Assembly: GCA_016719225.1 (NCBI GenBank)
Contig: JADKAN010000002.1
Location: 124,001 to 188,000 of the forward strand
Reading direction: 5' to 3'
Source of the DNA: Flavobacteriales bacterium
Lineage (GTDB): Bacteria; Bacteroidota; Bacteroidia; Flavobacteriales_F; PHOS-HE28
Length of the DNA: 64,000 bases
The translations under genes were made by a program, and so were the position numbers. The notes under the pieces were generated by a model. It made no database searches and was not told where the DNA came from. It saw only the letters and a program-made list of their open reading frames with translations. Numbering within the stretch: position 1 is the first letter of the stretch; each line of letters opens with the position of its first letter. Below are positions 8,549-16,136 of this stretch, piece after piece.

Positions 8549-9169
8549 ATGAAACAGATCGCGGCGATCATCGCAATGCTGGCGTTGGCCTTGTTGGTGT
8601 TCTTCATTACCCGGGAGGTATATCGCCCGGCCGCTTCGTCGGAGTCGGTGAGCAGCACGGTGTTGCTGGAGCGCATCCGGCCGGTATTGAAGTTGATCAC
8701 GGTGGAGGGTGATTTCAGCGAATTGTACAACTACCGCAACGCCGATGCGCCCTTCGATTGGATGAAACGGTTCCAGCCGTTCCAGAAGTGGGCCGTTCTT
8801 CGGGTTACCGGTAAGGCGAGCGTAGGGTACGACCTGGAAGGATTGAAGCTAGACTTCAACGATGCGGACCACACCGTGCGATTGGTCTCCATGGGCAAGC
8901 CACAGCTGTTGTCACTGGAACATGATGTGGACTATTTCGATCTGGAGGCGGGCACTTTTACCTCTTTTACGGCAGCGGACCACAGCAGGATCAATGCACA
9001 GGCGAAGGACCTGATCAAGCAAGCGGTTGAGCAAAGCGGACTCTACAAGTCGGCCGAGATCCGGCGCGACGAGTTGTTGCCCGTGTTGCGTTCCATGGTT
9101 GAAAACGCGGGTTGGAAGCTTCAAACCGCGGATCTGGAAGGCGCTCCGGTAAAGCCGCTGGCGAATTGA
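8549..9169 (+). CDS. DUF4230 domain protein, membrane-anchored
   Basis: This 206-residue protein has one N-terminal membrane helix (about 5-22, AIIAMLALALLVFFITRE) and a soluble domain outside the membrane. The order of conserved-looking segments (LITVEGDFSELYNY, AVLRVTGKASVGYDLEGLKLDFND, LEHDVDYFDLEAG, INAQAKDLIKQAVEQSGL) fits the DUF4230 family common in Bacteroidota, whose function is unknown. The start was set at ATG 8549, because the hydrophobic helix follows at once and because the bases 8534-8553 are nearly identical to the start region of rlmN. A reading further upstream to 8441 would pass through the repeat and give no sensible protein. Confidence 0.8.
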   Translation: MKQIAAIIAMLALALLVFFITREVYRPAASSESVSSTVLLERIRPVLKLITVEGDFSELYNYRNADAPFDWMKRFQPFQKWAVLRVTGKASVGYDLEGLKLDFNDADHTVRLVSMGKPQLLSLEHDVDYFDLEAGTFTSFTAADHSRINAQAKDLIKQAVEQSGLYKSAEIRRDELLPVLRSMVENAGWKLQTADLEGAPVKPLAN

Positions 9170-9197
9170 AAAGCATGGATCGGGAACGCGGCCCCTG

Positions 9198-9205
9198 TAA
9201 CTTCG
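9198..9205 (+). promoter_or_regulatory. -7 box TAACTTCG before ispG
   Basis: The octamer fits the Bacteroidota housekeeping -7 consensus TAnnTTTG with C in place of the third T of the last block. Only 7 bases separate it from the ispG ATG, so the expected transcription start falls at or next to the start codon. No clear -33 TTG element at the usual distance was seen. Confidence 0.5.
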
Positions 9206-9212
9206 CGGTCCC

Positions 9213-11159
9213 ATGGCACAGGACCTGCTGATCACGCCCACCACCTACTGTCCGTCGCTGACGCATTACGAGCGCTGGCATACCCGCAGCGTCATGGTCG
9301 GCGATGTGGGCATCGGCGGGGCCAACCCGATCCGGGTGCAGAGCATGACCACCACGGACACCATGGACACCGCAGGGACGGTGGCGCAGAGCATCCGCAT
9401 GATCGATGCGGGCTGCGAGATCGTACGCATCACCGCTCCCAGTAAGGACGAGGCGGAGAACCTTGCCGAGATCAAGAAGCAGTTGCGCGCCAAAGGCTAT
9501 CGCACGCCCTTGGTGGCAGATATCCATTTTACGCCCAACGCCGCGGAGATCGCTGCGCGGATCGTTGAAAAGGTGCGCGTGAATCCCGGGAACTACGCCG
9601 ACAAGAAGAAGTTCGATGTGCGCGAATACACCGATGCGCAATACAACGACGAGCTGGAACGCATCCGGAAACGCTTTCTTCCCTTGGTGAAGATCTGCAA
9701 GGAGGAAGGCACTGCTATGCGTATCGGCACCAACCACGGTTCCCTCAGCGACCGCATCCTGAACCGCTATGGCGACACGCCGTTGGGCATGGTGGAGAGT
9801 GCGTTCGAGTTCCTGCGGATCTGCCGCGACGAGAACTACCACGAGATCGTGCTGAGCATGAAGGCCAGCAACACCCATGTGATGGTGCAGGCCTACCGGC
9901 TCCTCGTCCATAAGATGATGGAACTGGGCTGGAACTACCCGTTGCATTTGGGTGTCACGGAGGCTGGCGATGGTGAGGATGGTCGCGTGAAGAGCGCCGT
10001 GGGCATCGGGGCATTGCTGGAGGATGGGCTGGGCGACACCATCCGTGTTTCGCTCACCGAGGATCCGGAAGCGGAGATCCCCGTAGCGCAGGAACTGGTA
10101 GCGCGTTACCCGCGGAAGGACCACGCATCGATCATGCCGGTGGAGCATGTGCCGATGGACCCGTTCAGCTATGCGCGCAGGCAAAGCCGCGGAACGCTCA
10201 ACATCGGTGCGCGCCATGTGCCTGTCGTTATCGCCGACATGAGGAAGAAGACGGCTATCACGGCAGCCTCTTTTTTCGCATGGGGCTATCGTTATAGTGT
10301 GCCGAACGATAAGTGGAACATTGCGGATCAGGCATGCGACTATGCCTTCATCGGCAAGAACAGCATCGACTTTGCCATACCAGGCACACTGGGGATCATC
10401 CAGGATCACGCCGTATGGCTGAAGGACCGTGCCAAGCCGCGGCACTATCCATTCATCACCACCAACGACTATCGCGCAGGCGTCGAGCAGCACGATGAAT
10501 TCAATCTTGTTCACGCCACGCTGGCGGACCATGATGCCACATTGATCGAAAAGCTCCGGGACGACGCCACCGCCGTGTTGCTCATCGATACCGCCAACGC
10601 ACACGGTATGGCCGAGGAACGTCGCCTGTTCTTCGAGCTGATGGAAGCGCGATGCGACGTGCCCGTCATCATCGGTCGCATGTACGGCGATATCAGTCGC
10701 GAGAAGCTCGTGCTCCACAGCAGCACCGACATCGGGCCGTTGTTCCTGGACGGCATGGGCGACGGCATTTTCCTCGCGGATGACGATGGTGGCCGTGAGG
10801 ACCTCTTGTGCCGCACCGCGTTCGGCATTCTCCAAGCTACCCGGACGCGCATCAGCAAGACGGAATACATCAGCTGCCCGAGCTGCGGTCGTACCCTGTT
10901 CGATCTACAGGAGACCACAGCGAAGATCCGCGCGCGCACCAGCCATTTGAAAGGTGTCAAGATCGGCATCATGGGCTGCATCGTGAACGGCCCCGGAGAG
11001 ATGGCGGATGCCGACTATGGTTACGTGGGCACAGGTGCCGGAGTGATCACCTTGTACAAGGAGAAAGAGGTGGTGAAGCGCAACGTCCCCGCCGAACGTG
11101 CCGTGGATGAGCTGATCGAGCTGATCAAGCAGGGCGGCGATTGGGTGGAGGTGGAGTAG
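9213..11159 (+). CDS. ispG: 4-hydroxy-3-methylbut-2-enyl diphosphate synthase (long form)
   Basis: IspG (GcpE) converts methylerythritol 2,4-cyclodiphosphate to HMBPP, the penultimate step of the MEP isoprenoid pathway, using a [4Fe-4S] cluster and an electron donor. The 648 residues match the long form of Bacteroidota, Chlamydiae and plants, which has a large extra domain between the TIM barrel and the cluster domain. Visible are IGGANPIRVQSMTTTDT near 28-44, the barrel with VADIHFTPNAAEIA, and the C-terminal cluster cysteines in SCPSCG near 555 and GIMGCIVNGPGE near 588. ispD, another MEP gene, and a polyprenyl synthetase lie downstream in this window. Confidence 0.97.
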   Translation: MAQDLLITPTTYCPSLTHYERWHTRSVMVGDVGIGGANPIRVQSMTTTDTMDTAGTVAQSIRMIDAGCEIVRITAPSKDEAENLAEIKKQLRAKGYRTPLVADIHFTPNAAEIAARIVEKVRVNPGNYADKKKFDVREYTDAQYNDELERIRKRFLPLVKICKEEGTAMRIGTNHGSLSDRILNRYGDTPLGMVESAFEFLRICRDENYHEIVLSMKASNTHVMVQAYRLLVHKMMELGWNYPLHLGVTEAGDGEDGRVKSAVGIGALLEDGLGDTIRVSLTEDPEAEIPVAQELVARYPRKDHASIMPVEHVPMDPFSYARRQSRGTLNIGARHVPVVIADMRKKTAITAASFFAWGYRYSVPNDKWNIADQACDYAFIGKNSIDFAIPGTLGIIQDHAVWLKDRAKPRHYPFITTNDYRAGVEQHDEFNLVHATLADHDATLIEKLRDDATAVLLIDTANAHGMAEERRLFFELMEARCDVPVIIGRMYGDISREKLVLHSSTDIGPLFLDGMGDGIFLADDDGGREDLLCRTAFGILQATRTRISKTEYISCPSCGRTLFDLQETTAKIRARTSHLKGVKIGIMGCIVNGPGEMADADYGYVGTGAGVITLYKEKEVVKRNVPAERAVDELIELIKQGGDWVEVE

Positions 11160-11165
11160 TGGTTC

Positions 11166-11173
11166 TAACTTCG
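11166..11173 (+). promoter_or_regulatory. -7 box TAACTTCG before the dehydrogenase-like gene
   Basis: An exact TAnnTTCG octamer ends 4 bases before the ATG at 11178. This spacing leaves no room for a leader, so transcription would begin about at the start codon. The gene also lies only 18 bases after ispG and could be co-transcribed with it. Confidence 0.45.
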
Positions 11174-11177
11174 CCCA

Positions 11178-11840
11178 ATGCCCAAAACCATTCTCCTCGC
11201 CGGTGCCACAGGGCTGGTGGGCAGCGCTTGCCTTCCGTTGCTCTTGGCCGATGAGCGCGTAAGCCGCGTCGTCGCGTTGGTGCGCCATCCGTTGAACATG
11301 GGGCATCCTAAACTCGAACAATGGGATGCGCCGGACGCGGACCTGCTCCAAGGGTTAAGGCCTGAGCCGGTGGATGCGGTGATCTGCTGCTTGGGCACCA
11401 CCATCAAGAACGCAGGTAGCCAAGCGGCCTTCAAAGCGGTGGACAAGGACTTGCCGCTGGGCATCGCGCGCTGGGCCGGATCCCGGGGTGTGTCCACCTA
11501 CTCCATCATCAGTGCTCTGGGTGCAAGCTCAAAGTCGAAGATCTTTTATAGCCGGGTGAAAGGGGAGGTGGAACAGGAGCTGGAAGCCATGCACTTCGCG
11601 AACTTGGCGATGTTCCAACCGTCGGTGCTCACCGGCCCGCGCAGGGAGAAGCGCCTCGGTGAGCGCATCGGTATTGCCGTGATGAACGTAGTGGATCCCT
11701 TGCTCATCGGATCCTTGGTGAACTACCACACCATGCCGCACCAGGTACTCGCGAAGGCCTTGGTGAACAGTGCGCTTTCACCGGAACCGGGGGTAAAGCG
11801 TTACGTGTACCGCGATATTCTGAAGATCGCACACCTATAA
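11178..11840 (+). CDS. NAD(P)-binding oxidoreductase, atypical short-chain dehydrogenase (HTATIP2-like)
   Basis: This 220-residue Rossmann protein has the dinucleotide loop GATGLVGSACL near residues 8-18, a VICCLGTTIKNAGS strand-turn near 72-85, and the atypical SDR active-site pair in YSRVKGEVE near 124 (Tyr and Lys separated by three residues). This pattern is typical of the TIP30/HTATIP2 or 'oxidoreductase' NmrA-type group. The substrate is unknown. It follows ispG after 18 bases and may share its transcript, although it has its own -7-like box. Confidence 0.85.
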   Translation: MPKTILLAGATGLVGSACLPLLLADERVSRVVALVRHPLNMGHPKLEQWDAPDADLLQGLRPEPVDAVICCLGTTIKNAGSQAAFKAVDKDLPLGIARWAGSRGVSTYSIISALGASSKSKIFYSRVKGEVEQELEAMHFANLAMFQPSVLTGPRREKRLGERIGIAVMNVVDPLLIGSLVNYHTMPHQVLAKALVNSALSPEPGVKRYVYRDILKIAHL

Positions 11841-11874
11841 AGCGTGCAGCGAAGAAGCGTTTGCACACGCTGAA

Positions 11875-11916
11875 GTCCCCCACAGGATCCGATACTTATC
11901 AGATCCCATAGGGGAC
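11875..11916. terminator. Imperfect hairpin between convergent genes
   Basis: Bases 11875-11889 (gtcccccacaggatc) can pair, with three mismatches, with 11902-11916 (gatcccataggggac), leaving a loop of about 12 bases. It lies in the 85-base gap between the convergent dehydrogenase and winged-helix genes. No long T-run follows, so it is a modest candidate for termination in either direction. Confidence 0.4.
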
Positions 11917-11925
11917 GTTCCATGT

Positions 11926-12222
11926 TCAACCTTCAGCGGGTACGAAGTAATCCTTGATCGCTTGCACGTAGCTTTCAAAAGCCTTCAACCCCTTCGGCGA
12001 TAACGAGCAGCGCGTGTTCGGGTAGTTATCCTTGAACGTCTTCTTTACCGCCACATAGCCCGCATCCTTCAACTTCGTGATCTGCACGCTGAGGTTGCCG
12101 CGTGTGGCACCGGTCTTGTCCAAGAGGAAGTTGAAATCCGCACTATCCACGCCCACCAACAGGCTCACGATCGCCAGCCGTAATTGGTTGTGCAGGACCG
12201 GATCAAGCGGTGCGAAGGCCAT
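11926..12222 (-). CDS. Small winged-helix transcriptional regulator
   Basis: This 98-residue protein is made almost entirely of one winged-helix DNA-binding domain of the HTH_34/MarR-like type. LHNQLRLAIVSLLV (about 10-23) is the first helix pair, LLDKTGATRGNLSVQITKLKDAGYVAVKK (33-61) the recognition helix, and TRCSLSPKGLKAFESYV (about 69-85) the wing and last helix. Regulators of this size commonly control their own operon or a neighbouring membrane protein. Its start overlaps the end of the upstream membrane-protein gene by 20 bases, so the two are very probably expressed together. Confidence 0.85.
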   Translation of the reverse strand: MAFAPLDPVLHNQLRLAIVSLLVGVDSADFNFLLDKTGATRGNLSVQITKLKDAGYVAVKKTFKDNYPNTRCSLSPKGLKAFESYVQAIKDYFVPAEG

Positions 12223-12790
12223 CTTCTTGACGCTTTAGCAGGATGCCCGGCACGATATAGCCGAATACCATGGAGATGCAGTAAACAGACACGATCACGG
12301 TGTCATTCCCGCTGAAGAACATGATCACCCCGGCCACCCAGAACAACAGGCCACCGAATATCAGCGGTTTGAAACGCATGACCTGGCCCGTAAGGAATGT
12401 GGGCATTGCAGTAAGCAGGGTAATGGCAGCGCCCGGGTTCCTTCCGGAGCCCGTGAAGGAGAACATCATAAGCAGCATGGTGATGACGAAAGCACCCCAG
12501 ATCCAACCCAGTACACGGTCCATCGGGTTTGCGACATGCTCTTTCTTGCCTTGGCGGAAGCCAATAATGGGACTGGCGATGCCACCCAATACCCCGGCAA
12601 TACCCCAAGCGGCTCCGTGCGCCCAAGAGCCACCGGTATCCCGCATCAAGTAAGTGGTCACCATAGCGGCCAGGAGTAAGACACCCCACATCAGGAAGTA
12701 AATGCTCATGCGGGAGAAACTGCTTTTGGCCTGCCCGATCATTGTCTCGATCAGTTTGAGGCTTTCGGTCGGGGAAAGTTCTTGTTCCAT
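12203..12790 (-). CDS. Multi-pass membrane protein paired with the winged-helix regulator
   Basis: This protein has 195 residues when started at ATG 12790 (MEQELSPTESLKLIETMIGQ). About five hydrophobic segments can be seen (near 34-52, 62-82, 99-117, 130-146 and 152-185), and the C-terminus is basic. I do not recognise a named family. Bacteroidota often carry such membrane proteins directly before a small winged-helix regulator, and the 20-base overlap here repeats that pairing. The frame stays open upstream to 13063, but that extension runs antisense into the next gene and is not convincing. Confidence 0.75.
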   Translation of the reverse strand: MEQELSPTESLKLIETMIGQAKSSFSRMSIYFLMWGVLLLAAMVTTYLMRDTGGSWAHGAAWGIAGVLGGIASPIIGFRQGKKEHVANPMDRVLGWIWGAFVITMLLMMFSFTGSGRNPGAAITLLTAMPTFLTGQVMRFKPLIFGGLLFWVAGVIMFFSGNDTVIVSVYCISMVFGYIVPGILLKRQEDGLRTA

Positions 12791-12864
12791 TTTGGTTTTC
12801 GTTTTTGGTGGTCGATCAAGTTCGACGGGATAAATGTAGACAAGTTTAGAATATAAACAAGAAA

Positions 12865-12872
12865 TATCTTTG
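12865..12872 (+). promoter_or_regulatory. -7 box TATCTTTG before the secreted protein gene
   Basis: This is an exact match to the Bacteroidota consensus TAnnTTTG in an unusually AT-rich patch (12838-12872) between two divergent genes. It ends 36 bases before the ATG at 12909. The same patch may also hold the promoter for the membrane protein/regulator pair on the other strand. Confidence 0.6.
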
Positions 12873-12908
12873 CACTCTTCGCATCTTGCACGCACAGCCA
12901 CAACCCTC

Positions 12909-13886
12909 ATGCACCACAACCTCTTCATTCCGCTCTTCTTCTGTGCTGCGTCCATCGCTACTGCACAATCCAGCCAAGTAAAGACCACACCTACTTGGAA
13001 GGTCGGGGAAAAGCGCCAAGTCTCGGTCACTGAAGCCATCCGGGTCACCACGGATTCAGCCACTTACAACATCACTAAGAACAGCAGCTTCGTCATGGAG
13101 GTCGTCAGCCTGCGCAAGGATGGCTTCGTGCTGGCGTTCCGCACGGGTTCCACGGATGTTCAGGTGAGGGAAAGTGAGTTGGACAGGGCTTTGAACGGAG
13201 GGAAGTTGGACAGCCGGACGCAGTTCCTCCAGCAATTGGCAGAGGGGATGTACAAGCCTTTGGGAGGCGTGGAGAGCCGCTTTGATATCACCTTGGCTGG
13301 CGATGTTTCCGGACAGGTCGATCCCGTAGGCACCGTGGAACAACTGCGTCCCGCCTTGGCGAAGGTGGTGTTGGACATGCGGGACGCGGTTGCGAGGTCC
13401 ACAAGCCAGCAATCTGAACAGCTTGCCAAAACACGGGTGGACTATCTTTCCGATTCTTTATACGCTGTATTGGTCCGGTCACAAGTGCACGAGTTGCACC
13501 GTGTGCTGCGCGTGTATGGCAACGCGTTCCCGTTGACCGGTTCGCAAAAAGAGCGCGTCACGGTAAAGGATGTCCGCTCACCGATACGCTACCAATACAT
13601 GGATCTTCCGGCGATGGTGGAGGTCGGGTTGGATGTTGTGGATGCGAAAAAGATGACGTGCAGGACCATAACTACCTATGACACGGACGCGCTCTTTGCG
13701 GCTATGACAAAGGATAAGTGGACCACTGAGGATAAACCCGCCAACTTGTCGATGGTGGAGGAATGCGTCACCGGGTTCGATCGTACCAGCGGGTGGCCTA
13801 CTGCTTCCACATCGGATATTGATTTCCGCTGCGGAGCGATCAAAGTGCACATCACCACTAGGACCGCACTGGAGATAGTGCGCTGA
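12909..13886 (+). CDS. Secreted protein, unknown function
   Basis: This 325-residue protein starts with a clear signal peptide (MHHNLFIPLFFCAASIATAQ, cleavage after residue 20). The mature part begins with KTTPTWKVGEKRQVSVTEAI and has no membrane segment. It is rich in beta-type strands with charged turns; Cys residues near 244, 290 and 314 could form disulphides. I do not recognise a family; similar periplasmic proteins of unknown function are common in Bacteroidota. A start at TTG 12870 would add 13 residues before the signal peptide and is less likely. Confidence 0.7.
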   Translation: MHHNLFIPLFFCAASIATAQSSQVKTTPTWKVGEKRQVSVTEAIRVTTDSATYNITKNSSFVMEVVSLRKDGFVLAFRTGSTDVQVRESELDRALNGGKLDSRTQFLQQLAEGMYKPLGGVESRFDITLAGDVSGQVDPVGTVEQLRPALAKVVLDMRDAVARSTSQQSEQLAKTRVDYLSDSLYAVLVRSQVHELHRVLRVYGNAFPLTGSQKERVTVKDVRSPIRYQYMDLPAMVEVGLDVVDAKKMTCRTITTYDTDALFAAMTKDKWTTEDKPANLSMVEECVTGFDRTSGWPTASTSDIDFRCGAIKVHITTRTALEIVR

Positions 13887-13905
13887 CGCCTTGGCCGTAC
13901 TTCGT

Positions 13906-15183
13906 TCAGAAGGAAGCTACGGTGAGCCGTTTGGCGTCGGTCTCCGCCTCGTCCATACGGGCCAACAGATCATTGCGCTTTTCCAGAAATGCTGGAAGTG
14001 CGGCCTTGTCCAAAGGTTCAGCGCTGGGCATCACTTCCTTGCGGGGATCCACTTGTTGCCCGTTCTTCCAGAACCGATAGCATACATGCGGTCCGGTGGC
14101 AAGGCCCGTGCTGCCCACTTCGCCGATGATGTCCCCTTGTTTCACCACTTGGCCCTGCTTCACCAGGATCTTACGCATGTGCAGGTACTGCGTTTCGTAG
14201 GTCCGGTTGTGCCGGATCTTTACATAGTTGCCATTACCGGCGGTGCGTCCGGCGTTCTCCACTACACCATCGCCCACGGCCATGATCGGCGTACCATAAG
14301 GCGCGGCATAGTCTGTTCCAAGGTGAGCCTTCATCCGGTGCTGTACCGGATGGAAACGCGTGAGGCTGAACCCGGAGGAAATGCGACTGTACTTCAAAGG
14401 GGCTTGCAGGAAGGCCTTGCGCAGGCTTTTCCCTTCGGCGTCGAAATAGGAGGTCGCTCCGGATGCGTCGGTGTGGAGAAAGGCTTCGCGCACATCATCG
14501 CCCTCGTAGCGTACGCCGAGCAAGTCGGGTTGGCCGTAGTCCTTTCCGTCCACGGTGTTCTGCTTGTACACCATGGTGAAGCGGTCTCCTTTTTGAATGC
14601 GGTAGAAATCCACTGTCCATTGGAACACATCGCTCAACTTGGCTGCCAGTGCGGGCGAGGCCCCTGCGTTCATCAGGTCGTTCCACAACGCGCCGGTAAC
14701 GGCCACGCTGATGCTCCTTTCCACGGTGTGCACGGGCCGTTTCTCCAAGTGGACATCGAAAGGCGAACGGAGGTCGAACACTACATGGTCCACGGGGTCG
14801 GTCTCGTAAACGAAATACGTGGGGGTGGTATCGTTCCCTTCAGGGAAGATGAAGGCGATGGGATGCCCGGCACGCATGCGGTTGATGTCGAACACGGGCG
14901 CGGCGATGCTGACCAAGGAGTCAATTGCACCTGCGCTGATCCCGTAAGGCGAAAGGATGCCACCCAAGGTGTTGCCCGGCATCACCTTGGCGTGTTCCAA
15001 GCGAAATCCCGCGAGCGGAATGCCATAAGCACTGGGTGTTACGGCCAAGGAATCGCTATCCAAGCTTGCCTGTTGGGCCGAGTATTCCACGTGCGGCCCG
15101 AAGTCCACGGCGAGGTACAGGTATGAAGCCGCTGCAGCACCAAGCACCAAGGTGCCCATCATCCATCCGGTTTGTCTTCGCAT
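13906..15183 (-). CDS. M23 family metallopeptidase (LytM-type cell-wall hydrolase)
   Basis: This 425-residue envelope protein has an N-terminal membrane anchor (about 8-25), a long linker domain resembling the OapA/LysM-like N-terminal region of such peptidases, and a C-terminal lysostaphin-type peptidase domain. Visible are the zinc motif HLGTDYAAPYGTPI near 307, YLHMRKILVKQGQVVKQGD near 351-370 and GPHVCYRFWKNG near 388. In the usual HxH motif the second His is replaced by Cys (HVC). From memory this variant is common in Bacteroidota M23 proteins, and Cys could still bind zinc. Family members cut peptidoglycan cross-links or activate amidases. The start MRRQTGWMMG at 15183 gives a better N-terminus than one 22 residues earlier. 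Confidence 0.88.
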   Translation of the reverse strand: MRRQTGWMMGTLVLGAAAASYLYLAVDFGPHVEYSAQQASLDSDSLAVTPSAYGIPLAGFRLEHAKVMPGNTLGGILSPYGISAGAIDSLVSIAAPVFDINRMRAGHPIAFIFPEGNDTTPTYFVYETDPVDHVVFDLRSPFDVHLEKRPVHTVERSISVAVTGALWNDLMNAGASPALAAKLSDVFQWTVDFYRIQKGDRFTMVYKQNTVDGKDYGQPDLLGVRYEGDDVREAFLHTDASGATSYFDAEGKSLRKAFLQAPLKYSRISSGFSLTRFHPVQHRMKAHLGTDYAAPYGTPIMAVGDGVVENAGRTAGNGNYVKIRHNRTYETQYLHMRKILVKQGQVVKQGDIIGEVGSTGLATGPHVCYRFWKNGQQVDPRKEVMPSAEPLDKAALPAFLEKRNDLLARMDEAETDAKRLTVASF

Positions 15184-15267
15184 CGCTGCAAGAAACAACG
15201 CAGGACATGCGGGGCGGCGTGTGTTAACGTGCTTTTTCAACAAAAGCACGGTGGACGACGGACCGCG

Positions 15268-16080
15268 TTAAAGCTTCGCCACCGGATTGGCCAAGCCTTC
15301 GAAGCTGCTCAATTCCATCTTGATGGAACCCACCAACACCTTGGCTTCAGCGAGCACCGGGATGTGGTTCGCATCGTCGGTGATCCACACGTTAAGGTCG
15401 TCGTTGGCCTTGAAAATGCGGCCTTGCTGTACCACGGGTTGGAACTTCAAGCAGCGGAATTTGCCATTGCGTAATTTGATGGTCTCCTTGCCGACATAGC
15501 GCATGCGCAGGTTCCATTCCTCGTTGTCCATGAAGCAAGGGATGGTGTACTCCTGGCCGGGTGCAGCTGTGGAATAGTCCATGGTACGTGCGAAATAGAA
15601 TGCACTCAGCATATCCTGCGCTGACGCAGGTACATCGTAGGTCTTGTTCTCTTGCGTGGTCACCTTGCGGCGGTGCTGCAGGTAGAGGTAGTCCTGGCTG
15701 AAGCTATATCCCCCTTCATCCACGCGGCGGGTGAAGACCCAAGGGAATACGCCCTGTTGGTCGAACCAGGTCTCGTAGCGGTCGTCCACTTTGAAGAAGG
15801 CTTTGAACGCACCCGTGCTTTGGCCTTTACCAACGGCATGCAGGATCTTGCGACCCTCGATGTCGCGCTCGCCTTGTTTCAGCTCCAAGGTTGCCTCACC
15901 AGCATTCAGCCAACCATAATGCAGCACATAGGTGAGCTTCTCACCGGGCTGGAACGCATTATGCGACACAGTACGCAAGGGGAACACCTCGTCCTTTGGG
16001 GAAGGCGATGGGGACTTTTGGGCAAAGCCTACGGAAAGCACGCAAGCCGCCCCTATGGAAAGGAATGATCGATGTGCCAT
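15268..16080 (-). CDS. DUF3108 domain secreted protein
   Basis: This 270-residue protein has a signal peptide (MAHRSFLSIGAACVLSVGFAQ). The mature part starts with the DUF3108 hallmark: FQPGEKLTYVLHYGWLNAGEA (two segments near 42-62), followed by KVDDRYETWFD near 100 and NLNVWITDDANHIPVL-like DDLNVWITDDANHIPV near 226. DUF3108 proteins are predicted outer-membrane-associated or periplasmic beta proteins without a known activity. It lies 84 bases from the M23 peptidase gene on the same strand and may share a transcript with it. Confidence 0.88.
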   Translation of the reverse strand: MAHRSFLSIGAACVLSVGFAQKSPSPSPKDEVFPLRTVSHNAFQPGEKLTYVLHYGWLNAGEATLELKQGERDIEGRKILHAVGKGQSTGAFKAFFKVDDRYETWFDQQGVFPWVFTRRVDEGGYSFSQDYLYLQHRRKVTTQENKTYDVPASAQDMLSAFYFARTMDYSTAAPGQEYTIPCFMDNEEWNLRMRYVGKETIKLRNGKFRCLKFQPVVQQGRIFKANDDLNVWITDDANHIPVLAEAKVLVGSIKMELSSFEGLANPVAKL

Positions 16081-16136
16081 GATTCCAAGATTGCAATTGC
16101 CGTACCGATCCGGGTAAACAACCATGGCACCAAACC

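Noticed and set aside
9015..10835. 606-codon open frame on the minus strand
   Set aside because: Antisense to ispG, rich in His, Val and Arg, with no domain pattern. It is a codon shadow.
13891..15126. 411-codon open frame on the plus strand
   Set aside because: Antisense to the M23 peptidase, with a composition typical of a reverse-complement shadow.
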